Of a stretch of DNA of 64,000 nt, positions 56,539 to 64,000 are shown one piece after another. The number at the start of each line of letters is the position of its first letter. Positions within the stretch are counted from its first letter, which is position 1. The stretch covers positions 124,001 to 188,000 of the forward strand of contig NZ_JABUXR010000001.1 of NCBI RefSeq assembly GCF_014838745.1, in the 5' to 3' direction. The notes beneath the pieces were generated by a model, which was given only the letters and a program-made list of their open reading frames with translations, was not told the DNA's origin and searched no databases. The position numbers and the translations under genes were made by a program. Source of the stretch: Limosilactobacillus urinaemulieris (GTDB lineage: Bacteria > Bacillota > Bacilli > Lactobacillales > Lactobacillaceae).

Positions 56539-57558
56539 CTAATCATAAAAAGCCTTAAAAACCGCTTCAGTCAATGCTCGTTTTACAAAGTAACCTCCAC
56601 GAATTAGCTTTGCAAAATCATCAATTGAGTCAACCATTTGATCGTACTCCGCGGTCGTCATTGTTTGAACCTGTTCAATTGCTTCAGGGAGTGAATCAGC
56701 AATAATTCCCAAGTTCTTTTTCTCAATAATGTCACGAGCTGGGGTCCCGCTATTGACAATGACTGGCAACCCAGCAGCCAAATAAGTTGACAGCTTAAAT
56801 GAACAATTATGCTTCATATATTCAAGCCAGTATGGATCGCCAGACCAAATCAGACCAAAGCCACCCGTCCGGCGAATATTATCTAATAAGGCGATATCTG
56901 GCATGCTGCCAACAAATTCAATATTACGACCGACTCCCCAGTCTTTTGGCGATGTAAAGACTCGAAGCTTAACGTCTGGATTAAACCAGGTTCCACCAAA
57001 ACCAAATTTATCTGGATTAGTTGGATCACCAGCAAAGTTAATAATTGGAGCATAATGAGGCTTTTCCTTCCCCAGCTCATTGTCAACCATATGGTCCCAC
57101 ATTTTTTGGATAACAACTTTCTTAACAGTTAAGCCATGCTGACGTAAAAGTTCAACCATGGATTGGGATGGAGCAATGATCACATCAGCCATGTTGTAAT
57201 ACTTAATCCATTTGTCCAACAAGTACCGATTGCTCTTCCACATTAACGGAATCACATCATGGATGAAAATAATCCGTTTTAACCCATCATAAATCATGGT
57301 TCGTTCAATAAGCGCTGTATCCCATTCAACTGAGTTCCAGGATGGCGATTGAAAAACGATCACATCACCCATTTCGACTCCCGCTAACATTCCATCAAAG
57401 CGAGAAATTAATGAACGCTTGCTCTCGTTTTTGTCTTGATACTGAAAAACACCAATTTCACGAAAGCCGAGTTCTCTCGTCGCAATGTCCGTTACCATAT
57501 TCTGGGCCAGTCTGGCAACCCCAATCATATGGTGCGTGTTGGTAATGTGTACTCTCAA
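56539..57558 (-). CDS. Gtf3-like sugar transferase of the SRRP cluster
   Basis: A 339-residue cytosolic transferase with a GT-B-like fold, resembling Gtf3 of streptococcal SRRP loci, which adds a second sugar (often Glc) to the GlcNAc-modified adhesin. Evident features are I-I-F-I-H-D-V-I-P-L-M-W, A-D-V-I-I-A-P-S-Q-S-M, N-F-A-G-D-P-T-N-P-D-K-F and the C-terminal K-L-S-T-Y-L-A-A-G-L-P-V-I-V. TTG at 57558 (M-R-V-H-I-T-N-T) is chosen as the start: AGAAGG lies 9 bases before it and abuts the ATG at 57567. It is first in a two-gene transcript with the GT2 gene. Confidence 0.85.
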   Translation of the reverse strand: MRVHITNTHHMIGVARLAQNMVTDIATRELGFREIGVFQYQDKNESKRSLISRFDGMLAGVEMGDVIVFQSPSWNSVEWDTALIERTMIYDGLKRIIFIHDVIPLMWKSNRYLLDKWIKYYNMADVIIAPSQSMVELLRQHGLTVKKVVIQKMWDHMVDNELGKEKPHYAPIINFAGDPTNPDKFGFGGTWFNPDVKLRVFTSPKDWGVGRNIEFVGSMPDIALLDNIRRTGGFGLIWSGDPYWLEYMKHNCSFKLSTYLAAGLPVIVNSGTPARDIIEKKNLGIIADSLPEAIEQVQTMTTAEYDQMVDSIDDFAKLIRGGYFVKRALTEAVFKAFYD

Positions 57559-57614
57559 ATTATCCATCCTTCTTTCTAAATCCAATTATAGCAGACTTAA
57601 TCATTTTTATAAAA

Positions 57615-57652
57615 AAAGCTCCAGCATTTTAAAGCTAAATGCGTGGAGCTTT
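57615..57652 (-). terminator. Terminator of the ahpC-reductase operon
   Basis: Stem AAAGCTCCAGCAT (57615-57627) with ATGCGTGGAGCTTT (57639-57652) and T-rich flank on the minus strand, about 60 bases past the reductase stop codon. Confidence 0.75.
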
Positions 57653-57710
57653 ATTCTGATACAGATTCAATCATTATCTAGTATAAAATGAAATGACTAT
57701 TCTGCAAAAT

Positions 57711-59375
57711 TTAAGGACGAGTGTTCTCAACAGCCGTAACAAGCTGATCCATTGTCTGACTGCCAAAAATGACAGGTCCATCATTAATCATTGTTGCAGG
57801 GACACTCATGATGTTCTTAGTTTTCCGCAATTCTGGGAAGTGTTGTAAGTCAATCATCGTTGCCGTAATCTTTGGATTTAATGCAGCCATCCGTTGGCAA
57901 GCAGCGACAACATCAGGGCAGAAGTGACAGGTTAGTGAAACACCAATCTTAATGGTTGCTTCAGGAAGTGCTTTAATCCGTTCAACCATTTCCGGTGAAA
58001 TCGTCTGTCCAGGTCCCGCAACATTATAGATGCCTAAAACAAGTGAATTTAACTCATGACCTGTCGGAATTCCTGCATAGTGAAGTCCAGTATCATTACC
58101 ATTAGCATCAAGCAACCGTAATTGTGGCAAGTACTTAACATCTTGCGGAGCAGCTTGCTTCTCGACCTTTATATGTTGCTCATCCAAACTAGCAAATTCC
58201 GTTACAAAGCCAAGTAACTGGTCACTTAATGACGTTCCGTTAGCTAAGACTTGTAAAGTAACGGTCTTTGTCAAACGAGCAAGGATTGGCTTCAATTGCT
58301 GATCAATATCTGCAGATAACCAATTGCCAGCATGCGGTGTAACTTCCTCTTCATTATCAAGAGAAGAGGTTTGACCGACCGTTTTGGTTGGCTGTTTAAT
58401 TTCTGCATGGATTGGAATTCCAAGTCGTTGTTTTTGATCAGCAATATACTTTTCAGCAGCCGTGGCAGCTTCGGCACCGTCAGCAGTAGCCGTTACTATT
58501 TGCCGAAGCGACTTTTCAATAATATCGCCAGCAGCAAAGACTCCTGGAATGTTTGTCTGCCGTTGACTATCAGTAATAATATAGCCTTGCTGATTAAGCT
58601 TAATGACTCCTTCAAGGTTCTTTGTTGCCGGTTGGGTCCCAATGTAAATAAAGACACCAAAGGTTTGGTCACCATCATTAAGGTGGTAAGTTGTTTTTTC
58701 ACCGGTCTTATTATTAACCAGGATGGCTTCGGTTAAGTAATCATCACCAGAAACACTTTCTACCTCAGTGTTGTACTTAACGCTAACCTTTGGATTATCC
58801 AATGCCCGAGATGCGATCAGCGGCGGACAGGTAAAGTGATCGCCCCGAACTAAAACGGTAACGTGCTTTCCATAACGACTTAGGTAGTCAGCTTCTTCTG
58901 CGGCAGCATAGCCACCACCAACAACGAAGATTTGCAAACCGGTGAACAGCTCACCATCACAAGTTGAACAGTAGGCAACGCCCCGGCCACGGAACTTTTC
59001 TTCACCAGGGAAACCAACCTTTCTTGGGTTAGCCCCGCCAGAAATGATAATGCTCCGTGCCAGGTACTGCTGCCCATTAGTATCAGTTACGGTTTTAACG
59101 TCAGCAGTTAAATTATCGTACTTGGTAACTTCAGCGTGTTTGATTTCAACACCGAAATCCGCAACCTGCTTTTGCATTTTATTCATCAATTCAGTGCCGT
59201 CAACTTCTGCTACCCCGGGATAGTTATAAACAACAGATGTCGTCGTTACTTGACCGCCAACACTGTTTCCCTCAAGGATTAGCGTATCAAGGGTTGCCCG
59301 ACCAGCATAAAGACCAGCTGTCAATCCAGCTGGACCGGCACCAACGATGATCAAATCATAGATATGCTCACTCAT
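57711..59375 (-). CDS. AhpF-like disulfide reductase with C-terminal Trx-fold domain
   Basis: A flavoprotein of 554 residues that would reduce AhpC, encoded 19 bases upstream. The first ~310 residues are a thioredoxin-reductase module: FAD motif V-G-A-G-P-A-G, redox Cys136/Cys139 in Y-C-S-T-C-D, NAD(P)H motif V-V-G-G-G-Y-A-A-A-E-E-A, and the G-V-F-A-A-G-D closing motif. Residues ~340-554 form a tandem thioredoxin-fold unit with C-H-F-C (483-486). In canonical AhpF this Trx unit is N-terminal; here the order is swapped, as in an alternative form seen in some Firmicutes. NADH is the likely donor. Protects against peroxides. Confidence 0.9.
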   Translation of the reverse strand: MSEHIYDLIIVGAGPAGLTAGLYAGRATLDTLILEGNSVGGQVTTTSVVYNYPGVAEVDGTELMNKMQKQVADFGVEIKHAEVTKYDNLTADVKTVTDTNGQQYLARSIIISGGANPRKVGFPGEEKFRGRGVAYCSTCDGELFTGLQIFVVGGGYAAAEEADYLSRYGKHVTVLVRGDHFTCPPLIASRALDNPKVSVKYNTEVESVSGDDYLTEAILVNNKTGEKTTYHLNDGDQTFGVFIYIGTQPATKNLEGVIKLNQQGYIITDSQRQTNIPGVFAAGDIIEKSLRQIVTATADGAEAATAAEKYIADQKQRLGIPIHAEIKQPTKTVGQTSSLDNEEEVTPHAGNWLSADIDQQLKPILARLTKTVTLQVLANGTSLSDQLLGFVTEFASLDEQHIKVEKQAAPQDVKYLPQLRLLDANGNDTGLHYAGIPTGHELNSLVLGIYNVAGPGQTISPEMVERIKALPEATIKIGVSLTCHFCPDVVAACQRMAALNPKITATMIDLQHFPELRKTKNIMSVPATMINDGPVIFGSQTMDQLVTAVENTRP

Positions 59376-59394
59376 CGGTGTTTCCTCCTATAAA

Positions 59395-59961
59395 TTAAAG
59401 CTTACCAACAAGGTCCAAGCTTGGCTTAATTGAGTCTTGACCTGGCTTCCAGTTCGCAGGGCAAACACGATCACCATGTTCACGAACAAATTGAGCAGCT
59501 TGAAGTGTCCGCAAAATTTCATCAGCGCTACGACCAATTCCCATGTTGTTAATTGTGTAAGATTGAATCTTGCCATCAGGATCAACGATGAAGACACCAC
59601 GGTAGGCTTGACCAGCGTCTTCATCCAAAACATCAAACATCCGGGCAAGCTTACCAGCAGGATCGGCTAGCATATTGTACTTAATCTTGCCAATCTTTTC
59701 TGAAGCTTCAGCCCATGCTTTGTGGACGAATTCAGTATCCTCTGAAACTGAGTAAATATCAGCATCAGCCTTCTTAAAATCATCATACTTATCTTGGAGA
59801 GCTTCAAGTTCTGTTGGACAAACAAATGAGAAGTCAGCTGGGTAGAAGAAGAAGATACTCCACTTACCCAAAACATCATTCTTAGTAACTTCCTTGGTCT
59901 TGCCGTCTTGGTATGCATTTACCTTAAAATCATCAATTTCGTGACCAATAAAATTCATCAT
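59395..59961 (-). CDS. ahpC: Alkyl hydroperoxide reductase AhpC
   Basis: A typical 2-Cys peroxiredoxin of 188 residues that reduces hydrogen peroxide and organic peroxides. The peroxidatic Cys48 is in A-D-F-S-F-V-C-P-T, and the resolving Cys167 in R-V-C-P-A-N-W. AAGGAG lies 8 bases before the ATG at 59961; the second Met at 59958 is less likely. It is first in the operon with the AhpF-like reductase. Two PerR-like boxes flank the promoter. Length and motifs fit the decameric AhpC group. Confidence 0.95.
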   Translation of the reverse strand: MMNFIGHEIDDFKVNAYQDGKTKEVTKNDVLGKWSIFFFYPADFSFVCPTELEALQDKYDDFKKADADIYSVSEDTEFVHKAWAEASEKIGKIKYNMLADPAGKLARMFDVLDEDAGQAYRGVFIVDPDGKIQSYTINNMGIGRSADEILRTLQAAQFVREHGDRVCPANWKPGQDSIKPSLDLVGKL

Positions 59962-59978
59962 AATAACCTCTCCTTAAT

Positions 59979-60054
59979 TTAGAATCATTCTTAACTACAT
60001 CTTAAGTATAACTAATTTCCAATTAAGATCAAGGCTAAATTAGAATTATTTTAA
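59979..60054 (-). promoter_or_regulatory. ahpC promoter with two PerR-like boxes
   Basis: On the minus strand, -35 TTGATC (60033-60028) and -10 TATACT (60010-60005) are 17 bases apart. TTAGAATTATTTTAA (60040-60054) lies upstream and TTAGAATCATTCTTA (59979-59993) downstream of the start site. Both are close to the PerR consensus TTATAATNATTATAA, so peroxide control is likely. Confidence 0.65.
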
Positions 60055-60078
60055 ATCAAATATTTTAAAAATAAAAAA

Positions 60079-60154
60079 GGGGTTGTGGCATAAGTCCTAT
60101 TACTTAGATAAAACACGAACAGCGCAGTACATAAATGACTTCTGTCACGCTCCC
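60079..60154. repeat. Short MITE-like element
   Basis: GGGGTTGTGGCATAAGTC (60079-60096) and its imperfect inverse GACTTCTGTCACGCTCCC (60137-60154) match at about 13 of 18 bases and bound a 76-base segment. This resembles ends of IS1182-type elements of lactobacilli. No coding capacity. Confidence 0.35.
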
Positions 60155-60182
60155 TCGCAATGGTTACCTAATAATATAGATA

Positions 60183-60220
60183 AACCTCTTAAACCAGTAA
60201 ATTTGCTGGTTTAAGAGGTT
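60183..60220. repeat. Perfect 15-bp inverted repeat
   Basis: AACCTCTTAAACCAG (60183-60197) pairs perfectly with CTGGTTTAAGAGGTT (60206-60220). There is no T tract on either side, so a terminator role is uncertain. Confidence 0.5.
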
Positions 60221-60331
60221 ATACCATGCTCTCTATCTAAATTGAATTCTTATTTACTTAACTATTACAGACAATAGTATAGCACATGATCGTGATCATG
60301 TTAACAATGGTTTAGTTGGATAATAGTGGTC

Positions 60332-60687
60332 GCGGGCTAGGCAACTGAGTCGGCCTATGCGCAGTAGCTGATTGACTTCTTTCATCAACAGATTGATAGC
60401 AAGAAGTCTAATCAGACTTGCGAGGGTTCACAGACGAAAACAAGTTTTCTGGTTCACTCCTTCGCCCTAACCTTCCTCGAGCTAACAGACTAGGTAACTG
60501 AGTCGAAATGTGCTCGCCAGGAACTTGCTAGGACCAGCAACCTACGACTTTCTAATGCAGCTAAGTAGAAATGTGCTCGCCCTAACCTTCCTCGAGCTAA
60601 CGACCTCCGACTCCGACGACAAAACGTCGTTCGTCGGAGAAATCGTTAGCCACCGGAAGGTTTTAACGGGCTCGCACTCTGTTTCTA
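60332..60687. repeat. Hairpin-rich dispersed repeat, copy C
   Basis: Non-coding region between the ahpC promoter side and rpsN. It contains GGGCTAGGCAACTGAGTCG near 60329-60347, CCTAACCTTCCTCGAGCTAAC twice (about 60465 and 60581), and a full nested palindrome (60575-60680) whose inner part pairs CTAACGACCTCCGA with TCGGAGAAATCGTTAG. It closes with GGCTCGCACTCT as in copy A. It ends 7 bases before the rpsN stop codon. Copies B and C share the central palindrome almost base for base. Confidence 0.85.
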
Positions 60688-60957
60688 CTACCAACTAGCC
60701 TTTTTAACACCAGGAATTTGACCTTTGTGGGCAAGTTCACGGAAAGTTAATCGAGACATGCCGAACTTACGCATGTAAGCGTGAGGACGACCATCGTAAC
60801 GGTCACGGTTGTGCAAACGAACAGCACTTGAATTACGTGGTAACTTGGACAAGGCGATGTAGTCTCCTTGTGCCTTCAATTGCTTCCGCTTTTCAGCATA
60901 CTTCTTTACCAATGCTTCTTGGTGCTTCAACTTAGCAATTTTTGACTTTTTTGCCAT
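60688..60957 (-). CDS. rpsN: Ribosomal protein S14, zinc-independent form
   Basis: An 89-residue S14 of the C- (alternative, zinc-free) type: it has no CxxC pairs, in contrast to the 61-residue zinc form. Conserved S14 features are [27 protein letters not shown] and the C-terminal [11 protein letters not shown]. In Bacillus the corresponding gene is induced under zinc starvation by Zur; I see no clear Zur box. It is transcribed alone and ends against repeat copy C. Confidence 0.95.
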   Translation of the reverse strand: MAKKSKIAKLKHQEALVKKYAEKRKQLKAQGDYIALSKLPRNSSAVRLHNRDRYDGRPHAYMRKFGMSRLTFRELAHKGQIPGVKKASW

Positions 60958-61223
60958 AAATTAAAGATCTCCTTTATATTCATATTATTTGTAAATAAGC
61001 TATTAATAACAAAACGAACGAAATATTAACAAACTAATGGTTAAGGCCCGTATTAATTTTTCCGATTAGTTTAGCTAGTATTTCCAAGCGACTGTAACAG
61101 CATAACGTGATCTCATTAACTTGTGGCGATAATGAGACCCCGTGTCATTAATCAACATTTGCGAACAATTCATTAAGTATTATTATACTAACTTTTTGTA
61201 AGACTTACAAGAAAAATGTCTGA

Positions 61224-62078
61224 CTAATTTTGACCAAGCCGTTTACAGTAGTCTAAATACTGAGCAGCATAACCGTACTTTTGATTCAGCCGAGTTAATT
61301 TTTCAGGATCATGAGTATACGCTCTTCCGGTATGCATCATCAGATCGTACAGTTCAACATAGGGAACGGCAGACTGATCAGCAATTGCCTGCTCCGCCTT
61401 TCGATCATAGCCAACATGACGGAAGTTAACGGATGCCATCCCGAGATCATCAACCTCAATTACTAAGTAGTGGGCCCGCATATCGCGGTGCAGCTTATCC
61501 CAGCCATTAAATGGTTCACCAACAGCCCCGGGATTCATAACAATTCGTTCGTCGCTTGCATACCGCATAATCTCATGGTGGACATGGGCATAGATTGCAA
61601 CATCAATTGGTGGATTAGCTGGGGTAAACACTTGATCGAAATTCTTAGTTGATTGAGTTGGAAAAAGATCCTGGCCCATATTTAACCACGGTAAATTATG
61701 GGAAATACCGAAATTCAGGGGACCAACCTTCTTGGTAACGTGGAGAGGCCAGTTAGCTATCTCATCGACCATCCCCCGTGGAGCGCTTTGACCGACATAC
61801 TGGGCTAACCGAGCAAAGTAAATATGAGATGGATAATTAACATCTATTTTCCCCCGAACGCCATTAACTACCAAATCGTCCCAGTTTCCCCGAACGATTA
61901 CACTTGGATTAATGATTTTAAGCAACTGCCAGATTTCACTAACACTTGGTCCTGGCATCAACAGATCGCCCACAAACCAATACTGATCAACGTGCTGTTG
62001 ACGGCTATCACGGTACATTGCACGCATTGCACTCAGGTTCCCATGAACATCTGAAAAAACTGCAATCCTCGTTTTCAT
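61224..62078 (-). CDS. Metallophosphoesterase family protein
   Basis: A cytosolic calcineurin-like phosphoesterase of 284 residues. The dinuclear metal motifs are all visible: F-S-D-V-H-G-N (residues 8-14), G-D-L near 37, G-N-W-D (about 84-87), and the C-terminal Y-A-H-V-H-H and N-P-G-A-V-G-E-P. It resembles YfcE/YmdB-type single-gene phosphodiesterases acting on nucleotides or nucleic-acid-like substrates. Target not known. The C-terminal 60 residues extend beyond the core with Tyr-rich helices. It is divergent from the MFS gene, with 133 bases between the starts. Confidence 0.88.
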   Translation of the reverse strand: MKTRIAVFSDVHGNLSAMRAMYRDSRQQHVDQYWFVGDLLMPGPSVSEIWQLLKIINPSVIVRGNWDDLVVNGVRGKIDVNYPSHIYFARLAQYVGQSAPRGMVDEIANWPLHVTKKVGPLNFGISHNLPWLNMGQDLFPTQSTKNFDQVFTPANPPIDVAIYAHVHHEIMRYASDERIVMNPGAVGEPFNGWDKLHRDMRAHYLVIEVDDLGMASVNFRHVGYDRKAEQAIADQSAVPYVELYDLMMHTGRAYTHDPEKLTRLNQKYGYAAQYLDYCKRLGQN

Positions 62079-62211
62079 TAAGTCCGCTCCTTCTCCTCCA
62101 AATTACACTTCACCGATAATTGTACCAAAGAATCCGTTAAAGAAGCAGCAATTGATTTGACACTCCATGGTAAACTATTTTAGTAACCTCAAAAAGCAAA
62201 GGAGTAATAGT

Positions 62212-63579
62212 GTGAATCAAAATGGAGAAGTAAGCCCACAGGTCCGGAAAATTATTACGGTTGTACTGCTCGGCTCTTGTTTTATTAGTTTAGCAAGTCA
62301 AACAATGATGGTAACAGCTCTTCCCGTTATTCAAGAAGATCTTCACGTCTCATTAAATGCCGTTCAATGGTTGACAACCGGCTACACCCTGATTATCGGG
62401 ATTGTGACCCCGCTCTCATCAAACATGTACGAAAAGTTCACTAACCGGCATGTCTTTATCGGAATTATTGGAACCTTCCTTGTCGGGACACTAGTAGGCT
62501 GTTTTGCCAGTAATTTTACAAGCCTTTTAATTGCTCGGTTGATCCAAGCATGTGCCAGCGGGATGCTAATGACCTTTCAAATGACAACAATGATTTCAAT
62601 TTATCCAATTGAAAAGCGCGGATCAATTCTTGGCCTTTCAAGCCTTGTCATTTCTGCCGCTCCAGCCCTCGGTCCTACAATTTCTGGATTAATTCTTGAG
62701 TTTCTTTCATGGCGCTGGTTATTCATCCTTGTCCTGCCACTAATGATTCTGGCCTTTATTATCGGCTACTTAAAGCTACCTAACTTCTCCACTCCACGAC
62801 CGATCAAGATCGATTACATCTCTGTTATCATCTCGTTAGTTGGTTCTGGATTAGCCCTCGGGAGTTTAACCGTCTTCCAGATCAATTTCTGGGATGGCCT
62901 GGTAATGTTAATCAGCGGTTTCATTATTATTTGGGGCTTTGTCAAACGGCAGCTTCACTTAAAGAATCCAATGCTTAAAGTCCAAATTTTTACTTATCCA
63001 TCGTTTCGCTGGATGACGATTGTCGGCGTGTTTACTTTTATGGTTCTTTTAGGAACCGAGCAGTTAATTCCAATTTATACAGAAAAGATCATCGGAATGG
63101 GTAGCTTCCTCTCTGGATTAATTCTTCTTCCAGGAGCGATTGCTAATGCCATTACTGCATCAATTGTTGGTCGACTCTATGATCAATATGGTCCAAAATG
63201 GCTGATTACGATTGGGGCAGTCATTATGCTGGTTGCATCGATTCCGTTGGTACTTGTTAGCCGCCATTCATCCATTACCCTCCTTACCCTGACCTACATG
63301 CTCCGAATGATTGGAAATGCCTTTGTCTTTAGCCCGGCCCTTTCAGAAGCTTTTTCTAACTTGAATCAGGAGGAAAATAGCCACGGTACAGCGCTAAACA
63401 ATACTCTTCGACAAATTTTCGGGGCTGTTTCAGTTACCCTCTGTGTGGTTATTGCCAACACGCCGGCCTCATTAGTAACCGGGATCCGCTATGGAATGTG
63501 GACAACTGTCATCATGGTTATTCTCATGATTCTTAGTTTCTACCATTATTTACGAATCAAGAAGGCTGAACAAAATTAG
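62212..63579 (+). CDS. MFS drug exporter, DHA2 (EmrB/QacA) type
   Basis: A proton-driven multidrug exporter of 455 residues with 12-14 membrane segments. I start at GTG 62212 (AAAGGAG 7 bases before it) since the upstream in-frame ATG has no ribosome binding site. Motifs are the segment 1 D/N-like T-A-L-P-V-I-Q, motif A-like region after segment 2, W-L-T-T-G-Y-T-L of the DHA2 group (motif D1 form), and motif C-like S-A-A-P-A-L-G-P-T-I-S-G in segment 5. Substrate unknown. A second exporter gene follows 62 bases downstream. Confidence 0.9.
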   Translation: MNQNGEVSPQVRKIITVVLLGSCFISLASQTMMVTALPVIQEDLHVSLNAVQWLTTGYTLIIGIVTPLSSNMYEKFTNRHVFIGIIGTFLVGTLVGCFASNFTSLLIARLIQACASGMLMTFQMTTMISIYPIEKRGSILGLSSLVISAAPALGPTISGLILEFLSWRWLFILVLPLMILAFIIGYLKLPNFSTPRPIKIDYISVIISLVGSGLALGSLTVFQINFWDGLVMLISGFIIIWGFVKRQLHLKNPMLKVQIFTYPSFRWMTIVGVFTFMVLLGTEQLIPIYTEKIIGMGSFLSGLILLPGAIANAITASIVGRLYDQYGPKWLITIGAVIMLVASIPLVLVSRHSSITLLTLTYMLRMIGNAFVFSPALSEAFSNLNQEENSHGTALNNTLRQIFGAVSVTLCVVIANTPASLVTGIRYGMWTTVIMVILMILSFYHYLRIKKAEQN

Positions 63580-63641
63580 CTTCTTTCCTGTGAACTTGCT
63601 ATACTCGTAGTTACTACAATTAAAAAGGAGCAAATATCTAT

Positions 63642-64000
63642 ATGGATTCTGAGCTATCTCCCCTGTGGCGCAAAACATTCTATTCACTATGGATTGGCTG
63701 TTTTATAACCGGGATGGGATTCTCAATGACGATGCCATTCGTTTCACTATTTATTAATGAACTTGGTAACTTTTCAAAATTCCAACTAAATTTCTACTCA
63801 GGATTAGCATTTGGGGCCACCTTTGTTAGTCAAGCAATCGTTTCCCCGCTTTGGGGTAGTTTAGCCGATCAAAAAGGGCGTAAATTAATGTGTATGCGGG
63901 CCTCCGGGGTAATGGCTTGTACAATCTTTATCACTGGACTTTCACAGTCAGCATGGATGATTATTGGAATGCGCTTTTTACAAGGAGCCTTCTCTGGATA
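63642..64000 (+). CDS. MFS transporter, 3' end outside window
   Basis: A partial major facilitator, start at 63642 behind AAAAAGGAG. The first 119 residues show a hydrophobic segment 1 (W-I-G-C-F-I-T-G-M-G-F-S-M-T-M-P-F), motif A in the loop after segment 2 (G-S-L-A-D-Q-K-G-R-K) and segments 3-4. The pattern fits DHA1-type multidrug or sugar-phosphate exporters such as MdtG-like proteins. The 62-base gap to the upstream exporter suggests co-transcription. The stop lies beyond base 64000. Confidence 0.88.
   Translation, partial: MDSELSPLWRKTFYSLWIGCFITGMGFSMTMPFVSLFINELGNFSKFQLNFYSGLAFGATFVSQAIVSPLWGSLADQKGRKLMCMRASGVMACTIFITGLSQSAWMIIGMRFLQGAFSG

Noticed and set aside
60281-60305. Short palindrome ACATGATC-GT-GATCATGT as a regulator site
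   Set aside because: It is downstream of rpsN and far from the ahpC start, so no promoter is near it; symmetry alone is not enough.

Overview
The window looks like a chromosomal segment of a heterofermentative lactic acid bacterium of the Lactobacillaceae, most likely a Limosilactobacillus of the reuteri/vaginalis type. The evidence is moderate-to-low GC, strong AAGGAG-type ribosome binding sites, a type B RNase P RNA next to gpsB/ypsA and recU/PBP1, LPQTG cell-wall anchors, and an accessory Sec (SecA2/SecY2) locus with a serine-rich repeat adhesin. The species cannot be fixed from sequence reading alone.

Layout. 0-6 kb: the 3' end of a membrane glycosyltransferase, a large alanine-rich LPQTG surface protein, and a 5'-truncated IS110 transposase abutting that protein's upstream region. 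6-15 kb: housekeeping and metabolic genes (aldo/keto reductase, rnpB, gpsB, ypsA, recU, PBP1A, short-chain dehydrogenase, GH25 lysozyme, amidase). 15-20 kb: an amino-acid permease and binding protein without an ATPase, then a PucR-like regulator divergent from two tandem NmrA-like reductases. 20-27 kb: an accessory region with hicBA and five disrupted genes, followed by a complete ISL3-family element. 28-35 kb: the serine-rich repeat protein (SRRP) and two unusual paralogues with CshA-like modules and no signal peptide. 35-44.5 kb: glpK, a tautomerase, a CPA2 antiporter, a C69 dipeptidase and a four-gene polar amino-acid ABC transporter. 44.8-57.6 kb: the accessory Sec and glycosylation cluster (small SecE-like protein, gtfB, gtfA, secA2, asp3, asp2, asp1, secY2, two more glycosyltransferases). 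57.7-64 kb: an AhpF-like reductase with ahpC under PerR-like boxes, alternative S14, a metallophosphoesterase and two MFS exporters, the second cut by the window end.

How it works together. GtfA/GtfB and the two additional glycosyltransferases would glycosylate the SRRP in the cytoplasm, and Asp1-3, SecA2 and SecY2 would export it for sortase anchoring. Here the SRRP has an in-frame TAG at codon 27 and secA2 carries two +1 shifts in homopolymer runs, so as written the pathway lacks both its substrate's signal start and its motor, while the remaining genes are open. Five genes between 20.3 and 26.3 kb are also broken by single stops or single-base shifts. This is either real decay or assembly error, and read-level checking would separate the two.

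The most interesting regulatory structure is at 44.54-44.78 kb. A promoter is followed by a 28-residue open reading frame with four cysteine codons in eight, then a perfect 13-bp intrinsic terminator, just upstream of the ABC transporter operon. It reads as a cysteine-sensing leader-peptide attenuator, which also suggests that the transporter imports cystine or cysteine. Other observations worth a second look are the signal-less CshA-like paralogues beside the SRRP, a hairpin-rich repeat found in three gene-end or intergenic positions, and a structured leader with a terminator in front of the broken rfbD.
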